64,000 nt of DNA from Pyrocephalus nanus (Eukaryota > Chordata > Aves > Passeriformes > Tyrannidae), in assembly GCA_038380795.1 (NCBI GenBank), contig CM076266.1:12484001-12548000 (forward strand). The letters are read 5' to 3'. How positions within the stretch are numbered: the stretch's first letter is position 1; the number at the start of each line of letters is the position of its first letter. The notes under the pieces were generated by a model. The model made no database searches. It saw only the letters and a program-made list of their open reading frames with translations, and was not told the DNA's origin. Shown here piece by piece: positions 37,201-50,335 of this stretch. A program made the translations under genes and the position numbers.

Positions 37201-39041
37201 ATTGACTATACACTAGATGAGAATTTATAAAAAAACTCAGATGCATTCCCCATGAGAAAGCAATTGAGATGTTTGACTTTCAAATAATTTAGCTGTGAAT
37301 TTCCTTGCTAAAAAAAAAGAACTGAAGACTGGGATTTAGGGAATTTAGTTTCTTTATTTCTGTATCTGGATTTATAGCCTGAGACATGTAAGTTTAAGGT
37401 GCCTGAATTAAGACAAGTAGCACTGGAAAAAATGGCTTTCATGTCTCAGATATATAGCCTAAATATGAGTTAGTACCTATTACTAAAGGCTAGACTATGG
37501 TCTTGGGTTAGAGCCAGTCCAAGCCATTTTGCACTAGTGCTTGAAATTCTGAGAAGGTAACATCAAAACTGCAGTGTTCTCAATAACATTGTTAAACTCA
37601 AAAAATTTGAAAAATTTTAGAAAACATGTATTCTCAGACCTCCTCTTACCCCATAACAATTGTCTATGTCTTACAGTGTCTTACTGTCTCCTTGAAATTT
37701 AGCTCTTACAAAGATTTTAGCAGCAGAAGTATGACTGGTGCACATGGATCTATGCTTCTATATTGCTATGTATATTTATGACCTCAATGAATTATAACTA
37801 GTTATATTTTTTTCTTATTTTAAGAAGTATCCTCAGTTAAACAAAAAGACTCTCAATGAGCTCAAGCAGTTGAACTAAATTAATCATGGTCTTGCTGCAG
37901 AGTCGTGATTTCATATTGAGATCTTCCTATGGATCTCATAATCACATGATTAACAGTAGCATTTATTTTTAGTTATGTGACTGGTCAATAATGAGACACT
38001 GATATGACTGTAGTTTATTATGGGAAACAGAAGTTCTGTTCCTTTTACTAGAGCATGGATTTATGAAACCAGTTGTGTTTATTGCCACTTTTGGTGCGTC
38101 TGAAACCCTACTATAGAATTAATTGGATTATTCCTAACTGAGGCAAATTTAAGTAATTTTTTAACTTGAATTAAAAGTTTACTAGCATAAACTATTCCAG
38201 GCTTGTATATAATACTTTTATGGGAATCTTTCAGGAGCAAAAAACATAACATCCATGTATTTCTTCATAGGTTAAAAAACTACACGACTGAGTAACTCTG
38301 ATGCCACCTCTTTCCTGTGGTTTTCATTCTGCATAGGCTTTACTGGCAACTGAGAAATGTTATAGCTTAAAGACATGCACTTATTCTATTTCCTTTAACA
38401 AAGAAAACACTAATCATGTTTACTACAAATCATAAAGTTAAACCAAACTGCATAACAATAACACAGCCCTCTGCAAAGGGTATGGAAGTAGTGCTATTTG
38501 AAAGCTGGAAAAACATTGGCAATCAAAAGCTACACAAAAGTAATCTTATTTTTATTACATACAAGGAACATTTTCCCAGGAGTGCTGATGCCTGCCAGAA
38601 AATAAATAAGAAACTAGGATAAAAAAAAAGGAAAGATTGTTTGAGTTAAAGTGTTCAGCCAGGTTTTCTTTACACATACCCCATGAGGAGTTGGGTTTCT
38701 TCTGTGCTCAGCTACAACTGATGGAGAGATGGAAACCAAAAACTTACAACCTACACTGTTAGTGCCCAGGCAGCTGCAGGATCTCCACTGCTGCTGCATC
38801 ATTTCAATTTCATGTTTCTAAGCCTGGCTATAGCTCTGAAAGCCTTAAAGAACCTGGTGATGATACTTCAATCATTAGTCCTGAAGAAAGATCAATAGAA
38901 AGAAAATAATAATAATTAAAAAAAAGATACTTGTTTAAAATAATATTAGTGATCTTCAAACCCACAAGAACATAAATGAAATGGACACAGGTGGGTTTGG
39001 TATTTAAAGGTTTTTGAAGGGACTAAAAGCCTTTTTGTCAG
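31251..39041. other. Unique AT-rich DNA, no gene seen
   Basis: Nothing recognised beyond simple sequence: G19 at 33038-33056, an AAT-rich microsatellite at about 34332-34358, and A13 at 36094-36106. Opposed frames of 100 and 128 codons at 33829-34322 show no family resemblance. The frame at 36754-36984 (minus) has balanced composition but no splice sites that I could defend. Confidence 0.5.
33038..33056 (+). repeat. G19 homopolymer
   Basis: Nineteen consecutive G residues in otherwise AT-rich sequence. G runs of this length are rare, can form G-quadruplexes, and are prone to length error in sequencing and assembly. Confidence 0.9.
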
Positions 39042-39143
39042 TAAGCCATAGAAATGGAACTTTCCATGAACTTTGAAGTTACCGATCTGACTTTGGAAGA
39101 AGTCAGGAAGCTCTTAGAGAGGAAGAAAGTCACTATGAACAAG
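39042..39143 (+). CDS. Possible small coding exon, unknown gene
   Basis: An ATG at 39054 (context GAAATGG) opens 30 codons that include FEVTDLTLEEVRKLLERKK, a well-formed charged amphipathic helix with Leu/Val spaced as on one face. The stretch ends at 39143 in AAG followed by GTAAAG, a good splice donor. Upstream is CTTTTTGTCAG (acceptor-like, exon from 39042, with an in-frame TAA before the ATG) and a weaker CATAG at 39047-39051 that would leave an open internal exon. If unspliced, the frame runs nine codons further and stops at 39171-39173. Codon choice looks coding while flanks do not. No neighbouring exon was found, and I cannot name the family. It may be a first coding exon, an alternative exon, or chance. 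Confidence 0.3.
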
Positions 39144-42100
39144 GTAAAGCAAGACTTGCATTCAGTTTGGTAAACAATACAAGATACTATCACCATGTGA
39201 AATATCTCTCTGCTGACCAGGGCTGTAGATAAGCCATAAATAACCTTACCTACAAAGCTGTTTCCCTGCTCTGGCTAACATCAAGTGGTGGGGGCGTGGG
39301 AGGTTTTAGAATGTTTTCAGCTTCTAGGGCTGGAAAAGGACTGCTCAAACACTGCAGTGTGCCTGTTACCTCCTGCACAGATGCTGGCCATGCAGCCTGC
39401 TAACAGGAACTGCTGCCTCAAGCCATGAATTGCTTGGGCAATTGTATGGGGTGGTTTATCCCTGACACGTCCCCATGCTGCCTTACTCCCTTTGGCCACC
39501 ACCTTATTCCAGACACAGATCAGGAGCTGCAGAGCAGATGGATTTATCTCTAAAGGTTATTCATCTCTCAGGGAAGAGGCTGACAGCAAGAGTCCTTCAG
39601 GGAATTGCTGGAAGAGAAAGCATGAAAACAGTCAGAAAGCACCACGTACTGATTGACACCTGGTGTCAAAATGCCTGCTGAAGCTTTGTGAGCAGGTATG
39701 TGGGCAGAGCACAAAGGGGTTCCAGGTCAGAGACAGCCCTGGGATGGAGAATTGGAGACCAGCTGGGAATCCAGCCAGTAAGACCAATAGCTCAGATTAG
39801 TTGTTAAAAAGACTAAACCTCTCCAGACAGCCAGGATCCACAGAGTTAGGTGAAATTAGGCATGTAAGTATTTTTTTTTGCTTAATATTTCCTTCATTTT
39901 CAGTTGTAAACCTCACAGAAGCTGCTATTTTCAGGAAGATTTTCAGGATGTGTTGACTTTTTAAGAACTACATCAAGAATTACTTTTTTCCCCTGTAATT
40001 CAGTGTGACTTCTCAACTTACAAAAACAGAATAATTGTTTCAAGTTCAGTTTGACCTTACAGTCAGTTTGGGGTCAGTTCTTATTTTTACCTATCCTAGT
40101 TTTCTCATGCTTAGTTTAAGGACAGCAGTAAATGATTGAAGCACTTTTCTAATTGCAGCTTCATTTCCATCTAAAGTGAAAGACAGAGTCTTACTGCAAG
40201 ATTACCAGACAAGCAGTTGAAGAAAAGATTGATGGTTTCTTTAGTTCCTTAAGGCTTTGCTAAATAAGATTGATTTCAGCCCTTTCTATTTTTTAATTTT
40301 TTTTTTTAAAAAGGTAGCAGATTCCTTTTTTAAATTAAAAAAGACCATATTCCCTTCACATTCACAAAGCAAAGATTGATGTTTCTTCATCTATTGGATA
40401 TAAAATACACATTTAAAAAAAAACCCTAAACAACCACAACCCTAACCAAAACCAGACATAAGATCTCTATTTTATATAATAGGCTGAAAAAAAACTTGTA
40501 AGACTTCTGCTTCTGTTAAGAACTTTATTCAAAACAACTGATATTACAGGAGGCTTTGAGACACTTTTTCTGTTTGTTTATTGGCTTGGCTTTTGTTGTT
40601 CAGGTGTCTTTAGAGCATTTATTTTTCCAATCAGGGTATGAATTTCAGTGTTTATAGAATATATTGATTCTTATGTACAAATCTCTTAACCAGAACATAT
40701 TAGCTCACCATCAGTATACAGAGATATCTGTTTAGAAAGAGGCATTAAGCTTTATTTCTCCATTTCCTCTGTTAATTTTAATAGGAAAGCATTTGACTAC
40801 TTAAAAATTCTAGAAAGATGTTCAGAGCATCTGTGCTTTCTTGAAAAACAGCCAGAACATCATCAACACATCTCAGCCACAGTCTCTGTCAGCTTCAACA
40901 ACAGCAGGAGATTCTGTCCAGAGGATGATATGAAGATCTTAGTAAACACTGGACTCAAATCTGTTTACAAGGATTTAGTGACAGAAAGCAACAAATAAAG
41001 TCAGCAAGCACTTGCTGGAATGATGTGAAATCACAGATGCGTTCCAGTTCATACTCAGGCTCCATTTTTATTCAAAAAGAGGCAATTTGTTATGCCCTGT
41101 AACCAGTTAGGCTCAGCAGAATTGTTAAATCTTCCCTTTGATGCAGGAACTGGAAAGCCAAAACCTGTGATCGCCCACATCATCCTTCGTGAAACAAGAG
41201 GAGAGGTAAGAATGAGGTCAAGGAGTGACAGAGACTCATTTGGTTGAATAAGGTGTAGAGATGAGAAAGGAAGGGAGCAAGGGAAGAACAACTCTTTTTT
41301 TTTTTTTTTAAATCTAGTTCATGGACTTGCATGGTAATACACATAGCTGACACATGGCTAGATGCAGTAATAAGGTTAAGACTGGAGAAAGTTGAAGCCA
41401 TGTGAGAAAGACAAATGATAAATATTGAAATTGCATGCCAATCTATTTAAATTAGAATAAAACCCAGAGAAAATCCACATTTTTCTTTTTTCCTACCTGA
41501 GGTTTAGCAGGATGCTGAGACACCAGAGTAAAGAGCAGAGGTGCCTGGATATCAGACTGCAGGCATAACTTTTTCATTGCCATCTCTGTCTCCTGCATCA
41601 TGCCAGATCTTCAGATTATGCATCAACCAATTAACAGCTAAAACCTTTGTCTTCACCTACCTCTAGTCTTTCTACCGCAGAGAAAATATTGATTGCCTTT
41701 CATTTTATTATTGCAGGCATAAACTTCCATTCAAAAAACACAGGCAAACTGTTATCTAAGTGGATCATCAGATGACCCTTTACAAAGCATGGGATAGACA
41801 GAGAAAAAAAAACCACCACAAAATATGCATCTTCTGGACATTCAATTTTTGTTCATGTTTTAGAACAACAGAACTACTGTTATTCAAAAAATATATTACT
41901 GTGTTTTTTGGGAACACAAATTTTGTTAGAACATTGTTTTCAACCCAGAGATAATCAAGTAAAAACATTCTTCTACACTTGATCCCTAATTCAGTTCAGA
42001 ATTTGAGAGTAAAAATGCAGTTAAATTAAGCAAAGAGAGTGTCATTGAGAACTGGTAATTTTTTTGTAGCCTTAAAGTCAAGTGTCTCCTATTAAATTTG

Positions 42101-45100
42101 AATAATAGAGATGAATAAATGAAAAATTTTCTAATTTTACAGCCAATGTTTTAACTGTTGTAATGGCAGCTTTAGGCTCCAGTATTATAACAAAAATTGA
42201 CACAGCTGTATCAAGTCACCAATCTCTGCTATGATTTAGTGTATCTGGCTAGTTCTTAGCTGTTCAATTGGCATGTCATTTCAGAGGGGTTAAGTTAGTG
42301 TATTTATGGGAAAAAATTTCTTTAATGGCCACTGTGCTAATAAAGAATTATTGAATTTGAACTCTGCTCCACCACACCCACTCCCTTCCTTTGCTAATAC
42401 ATTCCTTCCTCCCCTGACAAGTCCAGTAAGCTTGCCAAAGAAATAAAAGAGAAAAAAAAAAAAAAAGCACAAAGCAGTTTCTTGGGATCCGGATGGTTTG
42501 CAGCAGTAAGGATTTCCGTTCTGACAAAGGATATATAAATCTTTAGGGAATCTGGTTCTCAGAGCTCTGTATATTTAAGATATAACTCAAAGATGTCTAG
42601 CTTGCAGTGCAAGAAAACCATTTGCAACACAAAATCTTGACATCTAGCTTAAAAAGGAAGTTAACAAATGTATTATTTTATTTTATCTCCTTTTCTTTTA
42701 TTTATTCATAGCTCTATCATCATCCCATGAGCTCTTGTGCTCCCAAGGCTCTAATTTTGCAAAGTAGTCCACTGTGAGTCTTCCACTATAAACCTTCATT
42801 TACAGCTGTGCAGTATTCTGCCTTTCCAGTACACGCAGAAGCTGTAGTGGGAATGGTCCAAAAATACCCTTTCACTTTGCCTGGAAAGTCTCTAAGACAC
42901 AGCTTTCAGTATAGGAAATTAATGAGTGGCAACAAAAATAACATAGATTCACACTCTGCGTCCTCTTAAAAGAAAAGACTGAGGAGATACACTCTCAATT
43001 AAAGCTTTCATGATCAGTTATAGATTCCTACTAGTCGTGTTGTGGATAAACCTGGCACAGCAGAAAAGACTTTACAAGGGATTTGTGGGATAGCCTCTGA
43101 TTTTTATCCTATTTGAAACTGGAGATACTGCATTTCTCCTTTCTGCCAGGTTTGTCAGCTACATGCCCGAGGAAGAAATTTAACACTTGTGTTGTTGAAA
43201 GTCCTCTTCAAAATTATACTGGTGACTTTCATGGGGTTTTTCATGACAGTTGCTGAATCTCAGTGGTAAAGTAACCTCACATATCCAGACTATAAAATAC
43301 GATATAAACCTTTGATCTTGCAAATTTAAGGAAATAGCAGCATCTTTCAGCATCACTAGTTTCACTGAAGTCAGTCAGACTAAAGATAATGCTCACTGGT
43401 AACCTCTTGCCAAAGAAAATAGTAAAACTGACTGAATATCAGAGTAATTATAGTGAGAATTGTCTCATAATCATGTCAGACCGTAATAATGCTATGCAGA
43501 CACCTCTAGGAGGGCATTGTACACCTAGATGTGTTAAGGGAACTTACCATTATGAATTTCAAGACAAATGAAGAAATTTCCAGTTACCTCTGCTGCTGCT
43601 GAAGTCACTATGTAGCATAGGTTGTCTGACAATTACATTACAAGTAAAAATTGAACATAAATTGAAGGGGAAAGCAGGTACCAGCAGATAGCATCTGTTC
43701 CTACATCTTAATGCCTACCAGAGGAATAACACTTTTCAGCAGCAGAAGAGATTAGACAAGGCACCTGATAGCCCACCACCATCTTCAACACAGGCAGCTC
43801 TTCTAGAGAAGAGATTTGTCTTAAGGGAATGTTCCAGGCTTTGCTGTTCTCATCTTAGAAACCAGAATGGTGAATTTTAAATAGAAGTCAGACATTCTAG
43901 ATCCTCTAACTATAAATAGTTTCCCTCAGCCCCATGACATCAGTTTGCTGATAAAATCAATCTCTATATATTTACAGTCAAAAGATGACCAAGGCAATGG
44001 CAATTTTTAGAAGTCATCATATACATCTTCATAAATCAACAAAAATGTTATAAATTATGTCAAAAATCCCAAACTCAAGTCTGGTCATGCTGACAGTTGA
44101 GTCATATACAAAAAAGAGAGTAAAATATGGTATTGATGCATCATAGTTACACGCACCATAAAAAAACATTTATTCAGTAGAGTGACTTTTCATTAGTAAG
44201 ACACAAATAGTTGAGCTGCTGTGGTCTCCCAGATTTATAATATGCTGATAATTTAAAGGGAGATTATATTTTAGAACCTTATTTGGAGACACAAAATCTT
44301 CTATAAGGAATCGCAAACCAAAAGATATCATTCTTTCCCTCCCATAGCTCAGTAGCATCGGAAATATGTTTTGGTTGCTGGAAGGCTTTATATACAGACA
44401 TGGAAAACTCCCTAAATTTCTCAAAAGTAAGCTGAATGAAGAACTTCATGAACTGGTACTTTAATCACCACTCAGAATCCCCTCTACCCACCCTGCAGTA
44501 TACACAAGACAGAAAATTATACAGTTCTACAAAGTGGTAGAACTAGTGAAGGTCTTTACTCAGCTAAAATGGAAATACTTATTTTAATTGTGGCAAACTT
44601 CAGAATACGGTTGCAGCTTCTGTACTGGGAGGTTATAAGACAGTCTGCATGATCCAGAGGTCCCTGAAGTTAGAGGTAATTGTACCTGCCTTTCCACCTT
44701 CTGAACTTCAAATTTGAACAGCTATGTGTCAAATCCAAATAGAGGTAGAAAGTAAAAAATCCAAAAAACTTAAAGAAATTATGACAACAATATGAACCTC
44801 TATATCTTTCAAATGCCTTGTTCAATTTGCTTCAAATTCATAATAAAGCAGAGCGTCTTGTTGAAAAACAAATACGAAAAAATTCTGAATTGGTTGTAAT
44901 GGAGTAAGAAGAAAATGTAAATATCTGTAAAGACAAATTGTTTACTTATACTTATGGAGATGCTACATTTAACTAACTCTCGTAGAAAAATTGTCTGAGT
45001 TAGCTCATTGACATCCTTAAAAATAGCACACTATGGACGATTTATTATTTAGTTTTCTTTATTTTTTTTTTCTAATGTACATTAAAAGTAGTCTTCCATT

Positions 45101-45359
45101 TAAATATTCCCATTTTAACTGAAGACTTGAAGACCTGATGAATGCAATGAAAGTCTTAAGCCACAATTTTTTTCAATGACATAATATACTGTTGACACAC
45201 TGAAATTGCATTCTGTCCAAGAATACAATGATCTCAGCACAGTTTCGATGCAAATGTCACACTCTCTATCAGTTGCAACTGAATTTCTTGTTAAGGGACA
45301 TTAACTCTCATTCCATCTTTTGTTCTAAATACCCTGTATGAGGTGTCAAGATGGAAAGA
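39144..45359. other. Unique DNA, no gene seen
   Basis: No supported gene. A modestly GC-richer stretch at 39280-39850 includes short opposed frames without recognisable domains. T15 at 41295-41309. If the exon ending at 39143 is real, this would be its downstream intron, but I identified no partner exon. Confidence 0.5.
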
Positions 45360-45826
45360 CATCGACCTGTTAGAAAGAGTCAAGAGCAGGGCCGCCGAGA
45401 TTAGAGGGATGGAGCAACTCTCTTACGAGGAAAGGCTGAGAGAATGGGGTTTATTCAGCCTGGAAAAGAGAAGGTTTAGGCTGACTTAATTACAGCCTTC
45501 CAGTATCTGAAGGGAGCTTACGCAAAAGATGGAGAGGGACTTTTTACAGGAGCATGTAGAGACAGGGCAAGGAGGAATGGGTTCCAACTAAAAAGAGTAG
45601 GTTTAGATTAGATATAAGGAAAAAATTCTTTACTGTGAGGGTGGTGAGGCACTGGAACAGGTTGCACAGAGATGCTCTGGATGCCTCATCCCTGGAGATG
45701 TTAAGGGCCAGGCTGGATGGAGCTCTGAGCAGCCTGGTCTAGTGAGAGGGCCCATGACAAGGGGATTGGAGCTGCAAAACGTTTAAGGTCCCTTCCAACT
45801 GAAATTGTTTTATGACTCTATGATAC
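45360..45826 (+). mobile_element. CR1 LINE fragment (ORF2 end and 3' UTR)
   Basis: The sequence follows the CR1 ORF2 C-terminus in order: ATCGACCTGTTAGAAAGAGT, then a GAGGAAAGGCTGAGAGAATG block, TTTATTCAGCCTGGAAAAGA, then AGATATAAGGAAAAAATTC, GAGGCACTGGAACAGG, and finally AGGTCCCTTCCAACTGAA before degenerate octamers (GACTCTATGATACTC). The coding part corresponds to the '[16 protein letters not shown]' to 'HWN' region and carries small indels and a stop in place of a full frame. It is 5'-truncated at about 45360 and moderately diverged. Confidence 0.92.
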
Positions 45827-46116
45827 TCTTGAACATGGCTCATTATTAGGGAGAAGAAGCTAAAGAATTTTACAGCTTTTAATTATTCTGCTTTTATTTG
45901 AATAAAAAAGATTGTCAGGTGTTAATTTTTTTTCTAGAATAATTAGATACACATATTAACTCATTTCTATTTTATTTCTGACACATATGTTTTAGTGTAT
46001 TTCTCAGCCCAGAATTCTTTCTTTATTTTGTTTTTACTGTCATTAAAAATCCATGCACTGGGCAATAATTTATAGGAACTAGTTAACAAATGCCAATGAA
46101 AATATATCCCATTTTC

Positions 46117-46530
46117 GTAGAATCTTAGAATGGGTATGATTGGAAGGAACATTAAAGATCATCACATTCCATACCCTGTGCTGTGGGCAGGGACATTTTC
46201 CACAAGATCAGGTTGCTCAAAGTCCCAAGCAGCCTGGCCTTGAACACTTCCAGAGAGAAGCAGGATCCATCACCTCTCCAGGCAACCAGGTTGAATAACC
46301 CCAACTCTCTCAGCCTCTCCTCCTCCTCCATCTTTATGGCCTCCTCTGAAGGTTCTCCAACAGGCCAAACTCCTTCCTGTGCTGAGGACACCAGACCTGG
46401 ATGCAGCATTTCTTGTGGGATCTCACGAGGACAGAGTAGAGTGGCAAAATCACCTCCCCTGGCCTGCTGACCATGTTTCTTTTGATGCACTTCAGCATAC
46501 TATTGGCTTTTTGTATGTCTTTGTTGAGTC
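46117..46530 (-). mobile_element. CR1 LINE fragment with internal deletion
   Basis: The left edge TAGAATCTTAGAATGGGTAT is the reverse of a CR1 tail. Minus-strand frames encode [29 protein letters not shown] and [20 protein letters not shown] from CR1 ORF2. In the main frame [10 protein letters not shown] is joined almost directly to SLEVFKARL, so the segment normally lying between them (through '[10 protein letters not shown]...HWN') is missing: an internal deletion of a few hundred bases. The copy lies tail-to-tail with the plus-strand CR1 ending at 45826, separated by about 290 bp. Confidence 0.9.
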
Positions 46531-49500
46531 CACACATTGTAATCCAAGCACTGAACACGTCAAATAATAAATTGGAAGATGAAGAATGCAATGACGAAGT
46601 AGCAACTTTTGCAAATGTATTGCTCTGAACACAGTTTTTACACTTTTATTATTTATTATTTTATTATTTTTATTCAATCTCAGAAAGAAATGTCATTTTA
46701 AAGCTTGTGACCATTCAACAAAGGCCTTAAAAAAAAAAAGAAAAAGAAAGAATGTTAAATAATTTATTATGAATTAGAAACAAATGCAAAACCAAAGTTT
46801 CTTTTATTAAGATAATTATAGATGTTAGTAAGATCTAAATGATGATATACTGAATTTAAAAGTCAACAATAGAGACTGAAAAAAAATACCTGTTACTCAT
46901 AACATGGTAATAAAGAAAATAAGTGAGCTCACATTTGAATGTAACAATATGTTCATGGAATATTGGACTGTTTTACATTGGAAATTTGCCTCAGATGGAA
47001 CTGGCCGTAGTTCTGCAATGGCAAAGAAATCATGGCTGGTAATCACCAGTGGGAATTTTTCCTCCTGGCTGAAATCCCAGAGCTCAACACACAAATGAAA
47101 CAAGCAAGTCCAGCATTTGGGATTATGTTGGAGCAGGGATCTATTTGAAAATTGTCTGGAATTTGACCTGCTAATTAACTCCTATTTTAAGAATTTGAAA
47201 GGAAGATGGGACTTCTGTGGGCGCGCCGTCTGCTACTCTATAATATTCATGTTACAGCAGAAAAAAAGAAATGCCGTACTAGAGAAAGCCAGAATATACT
47301 ACTTACTGATTCCCTTCTGCCTTCACCGTAGAAATGAAACTTATCTGAGTGAAACAGCTTATGAAAAAATCCCCCACACTCAGTTGATTTTATATATAGC
47401 TCTTACTTGAGATCTTGTCAAAGAGAAAAAAAAGGCCTATTTGATATTCAGCTACCTCTTCAAAATATGTTTTTGCATCAGTAAAGCAGAATACATTTGG
47501 AGATGGTCACATTCCACTTCTTAATGGACCTGATCTGGCATAACATTTGGAACCATTCCAGAATAAATTATTTAGGGCAATATTATCAGGCATAAACCTT
47601 GAGTCTTTCAGTAGATTATCAAAACTAAAGAAAAAAAAAAGACCAAAGTAAAAAAGTACACCTATTTTTATATTAATTGAAGACATATAAGGTTTTTGTT
47701 TTAAATTTGATTTTCTGAAGTAGCCTATGAAATTCATTAACTTTAAAATCCTCTTATGGTACACTCTAATAATAATTCTGTTAATTAAGAGGTTTTTTTC
47801 CTTTAAGACCTTAATCCTGTTTCAGTGGACACAGATCTCACCTACATGACAGGTTAATTTCCAATATATTCTTTGTTAAATTCTGGAGACTGTTTATTTA
47901 ATTAACTAAGATCAGACAAGCAAGTGAGTTGAAACCTGTAAAAAAATCCTTATTGGATTCCATTGTAGCAAAGCTGTTTTTTTTTTTTTTCATGCCAAAT
48001 GAATTATACAAGTGCAGCCATCTTCAACTGAATTATCTGAATGTGAGTAATGATATACTTTTCGCATATAGAAAGTCTTAGACATGTACCACAATTTATC
48101 ATGATGTCCCCTTAACACTAAGGAGACTTGAATATTTAGAGTAGTAAAGTGTCACTATGTGATTGCCAAGATAATTTGTGCTGTGTATAGCACCCAAGAA
48201 CTGCAAATCCTGATTCACTTATTTTCTATTTGTCCTTGTTGGCTGAAGAATCATTTGGTTCCTAAATCCTCCCTGTGACTTTCAAAAGTAGTCTTAAAGC
48301 TAGACAAATTTATGGTTGTTTTATGCCAAATGAGTTCCTAACATGCATGGCTGCTGGAATTACAGAGAGTGGGAAAATGATCCACTCTGTATACTGTCAC
48401 AGCCTAATATTCATGGGGAACTGAACATGTTGAAATCCTCAAAGAGCAAATTCTAAATGAAAACATTTGCTCTGCAAATAGCAACATTTTGGAGGGTATG
48501 GAAAGGACATTCTGGTTTGTAACTTGGTTACATTTTGGATGGCTCATATTAACTGCCTCATTGAAAAGATGAAAGGATATCACCAGCATAAACAAAACCT
48601 GTGTGAAACAAACAACCGAATCATATTAAGGGAGCTCTAAGTAATCGAATGTGCAATGGAACATGCTGTGAAAACGATAATATTTACATACTTTTCTGGG
48701 AACTTCAGAATTTACCCGCAATGGCTCTCCTGATTACATTATAACACTTCAGTAGCAACACTGGATATATTATCCTTTTACAGCAAAGGAGACTTCAAAA
48801 GCTGTTGTGAGTTGTGTAATATTAATTATTCTGAAAGACAGCCCTTTCTGAGATGGCTCTAAAAGACTTTAGAGGAAGTGATATTTACTGGTGGAGAGTA
48901 CAAATCACCAGCTTAGAAAAGGTGTATCAACTATTATCTGAGATGGGAATACTTGTCTCCAATATAAGTTTGTATAAATGTGTCTGCTACATATGCATAC
49001 TTCCATACACATTCATTCTAAGTTTCTGTGTGCTCATGCTTGTTAATGTTTAAAGCATAAGGATTTAAAAGGAGAAAAGCCAAGCTATAAAATACCTTCA
49101 TTATGGCATAAAATTAATAAAATGCATTACAATAACATCAAAATTGGACATCAGGTCCAATTTAATGTAACATTTCTTGTTCTTTGGGGGAATTTCATTC
49201 TTTCTGAGCAAGATTAAATACTGTGAACTGTGGCACAATATTCTCAATAATGATAAAAGCAAAAAAATACAAAGACTGACTGACGTGATAAATGATGTCT
49301 GAAAAAGTCAGGGATCTTGTGAAAAATTATACAACTGAAGCTGATGGCAGAGTTAAAAAGGACTGGTTGAGTGATGAGCACCATATAAAGGGACTTGTGT
49401 TTCCAAGTCTGAGCCACTTTTGAACAACACAAATGATGAATGCACATAGGAATTAAGGAGGGAAGGAATCAAAGTGGTAGGAGTGATTCCAGCTTTTTCA

Positions 49501-49759
49501 CATCATAATTTTGTTTATTTCTTGGCTTCACTCCTCTAAGATTTTCCAGTTAATGGTGGATTTTGTGTCTTTCTTGGTTTTGCCTTTTAAGCCCAAGGTT
49601 AGAATGTAGGGAGTTCATGAAATGCTTAACATAAAAGGAGCTTCTGTCATGCAGGCCAAGTATGTGATGTGATGCTGTTACTGTACTCATAGGTTCACCT
49701 CTAGCTCAAAACTGGAATTTTCCTTTCTTAATTTCCATTGTAAGATGTTAAAATCACAG
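46531..49759. other. Unique DNA with one conserved-looking patch
   Basis: A (TTTATTA)-type low-complexity stretch at about 46639-46671 and T14 at 47977-47990. The interval 46900-47300 is less repetitive, is open on both strands and contains GGGCGCGCC (about 47219-47227), one of the few CpG-dense spots in the window. No protein family was recognised there, so a conserved non-coding element is as likely as coding sequence. Confidence 0.4.
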
Positions 49760-49775
49760 CTTTTTGGAGTAATTT

Positions 49776-50335
49776 AGCTTGAGCAGGACCTCTGCTGGTC
49801 CTCTGGTCTAACCAGCTTTCCAAGGAAAAGCTCCAGCTTCAAAGTTAGATTAGTTTTTTCCAGCTCTTGCTTTGCCCAGTTTAATTATTTGTGAATGGAG
49901 ACACTCTGTGGACAACCCTTTTGACCATGATCTTGGTGAAATAAAATTTTAAATATCCAGTCAAAATTTCTATTGTTCCAACTTGTGTCTATTGTCTCTT
50001 ATCCTGTTTCTATGTGTTTCTGAGGTGAGCCTAAGTCTGTTCTACACCTTCACAGTAAGGGTTTGCAGGCAGAAATATGGTCTGACTCCTCTTCAGGCTG
50101 AATGATCCCAGGTCTCCCAGCCTCTCCTCAGTGCTCCAAGCCCCTAATGACCATCATGTTCCCTCATTGACCCTATTCCAGTATGTCCATGTCTCTCTTG
50201 CACTGAGGAAAGATCATTTCCCTGTGCTTGATGCTCTGCCCAATGCAGCCCAGGATGCTATTGACCTTCTTTGCTGCAAGGGTGCTTTTCTGGCTGATAT
50301 CCAACTTTTGTCCATGAGGAATTCCAGGTCTTCTT
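49776..50335 (-). mobile_element. CR1 LINE fragment (old)
   Basis: Plus-strand reading shows the reverse of CR1: CAGGACCTCTGCTGGTCCTC at the 3' side, ATTGTCTCTTATCCTGTTTC and CAGGCTGAATGATCCCAGGT in the middle, GTCTCCCAGCCTCTCCTCAG, and CAGCCCAGGATGCTATTGAC and GCTGATATCCAACTTTTGTC at the 5' side. These match ORF2 C-terminal and 3' UTR blocks. Terminal octamers are not preserved, and no coding frame survives beyond short pieces, so this is an old copy. Confidence 0.88.
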
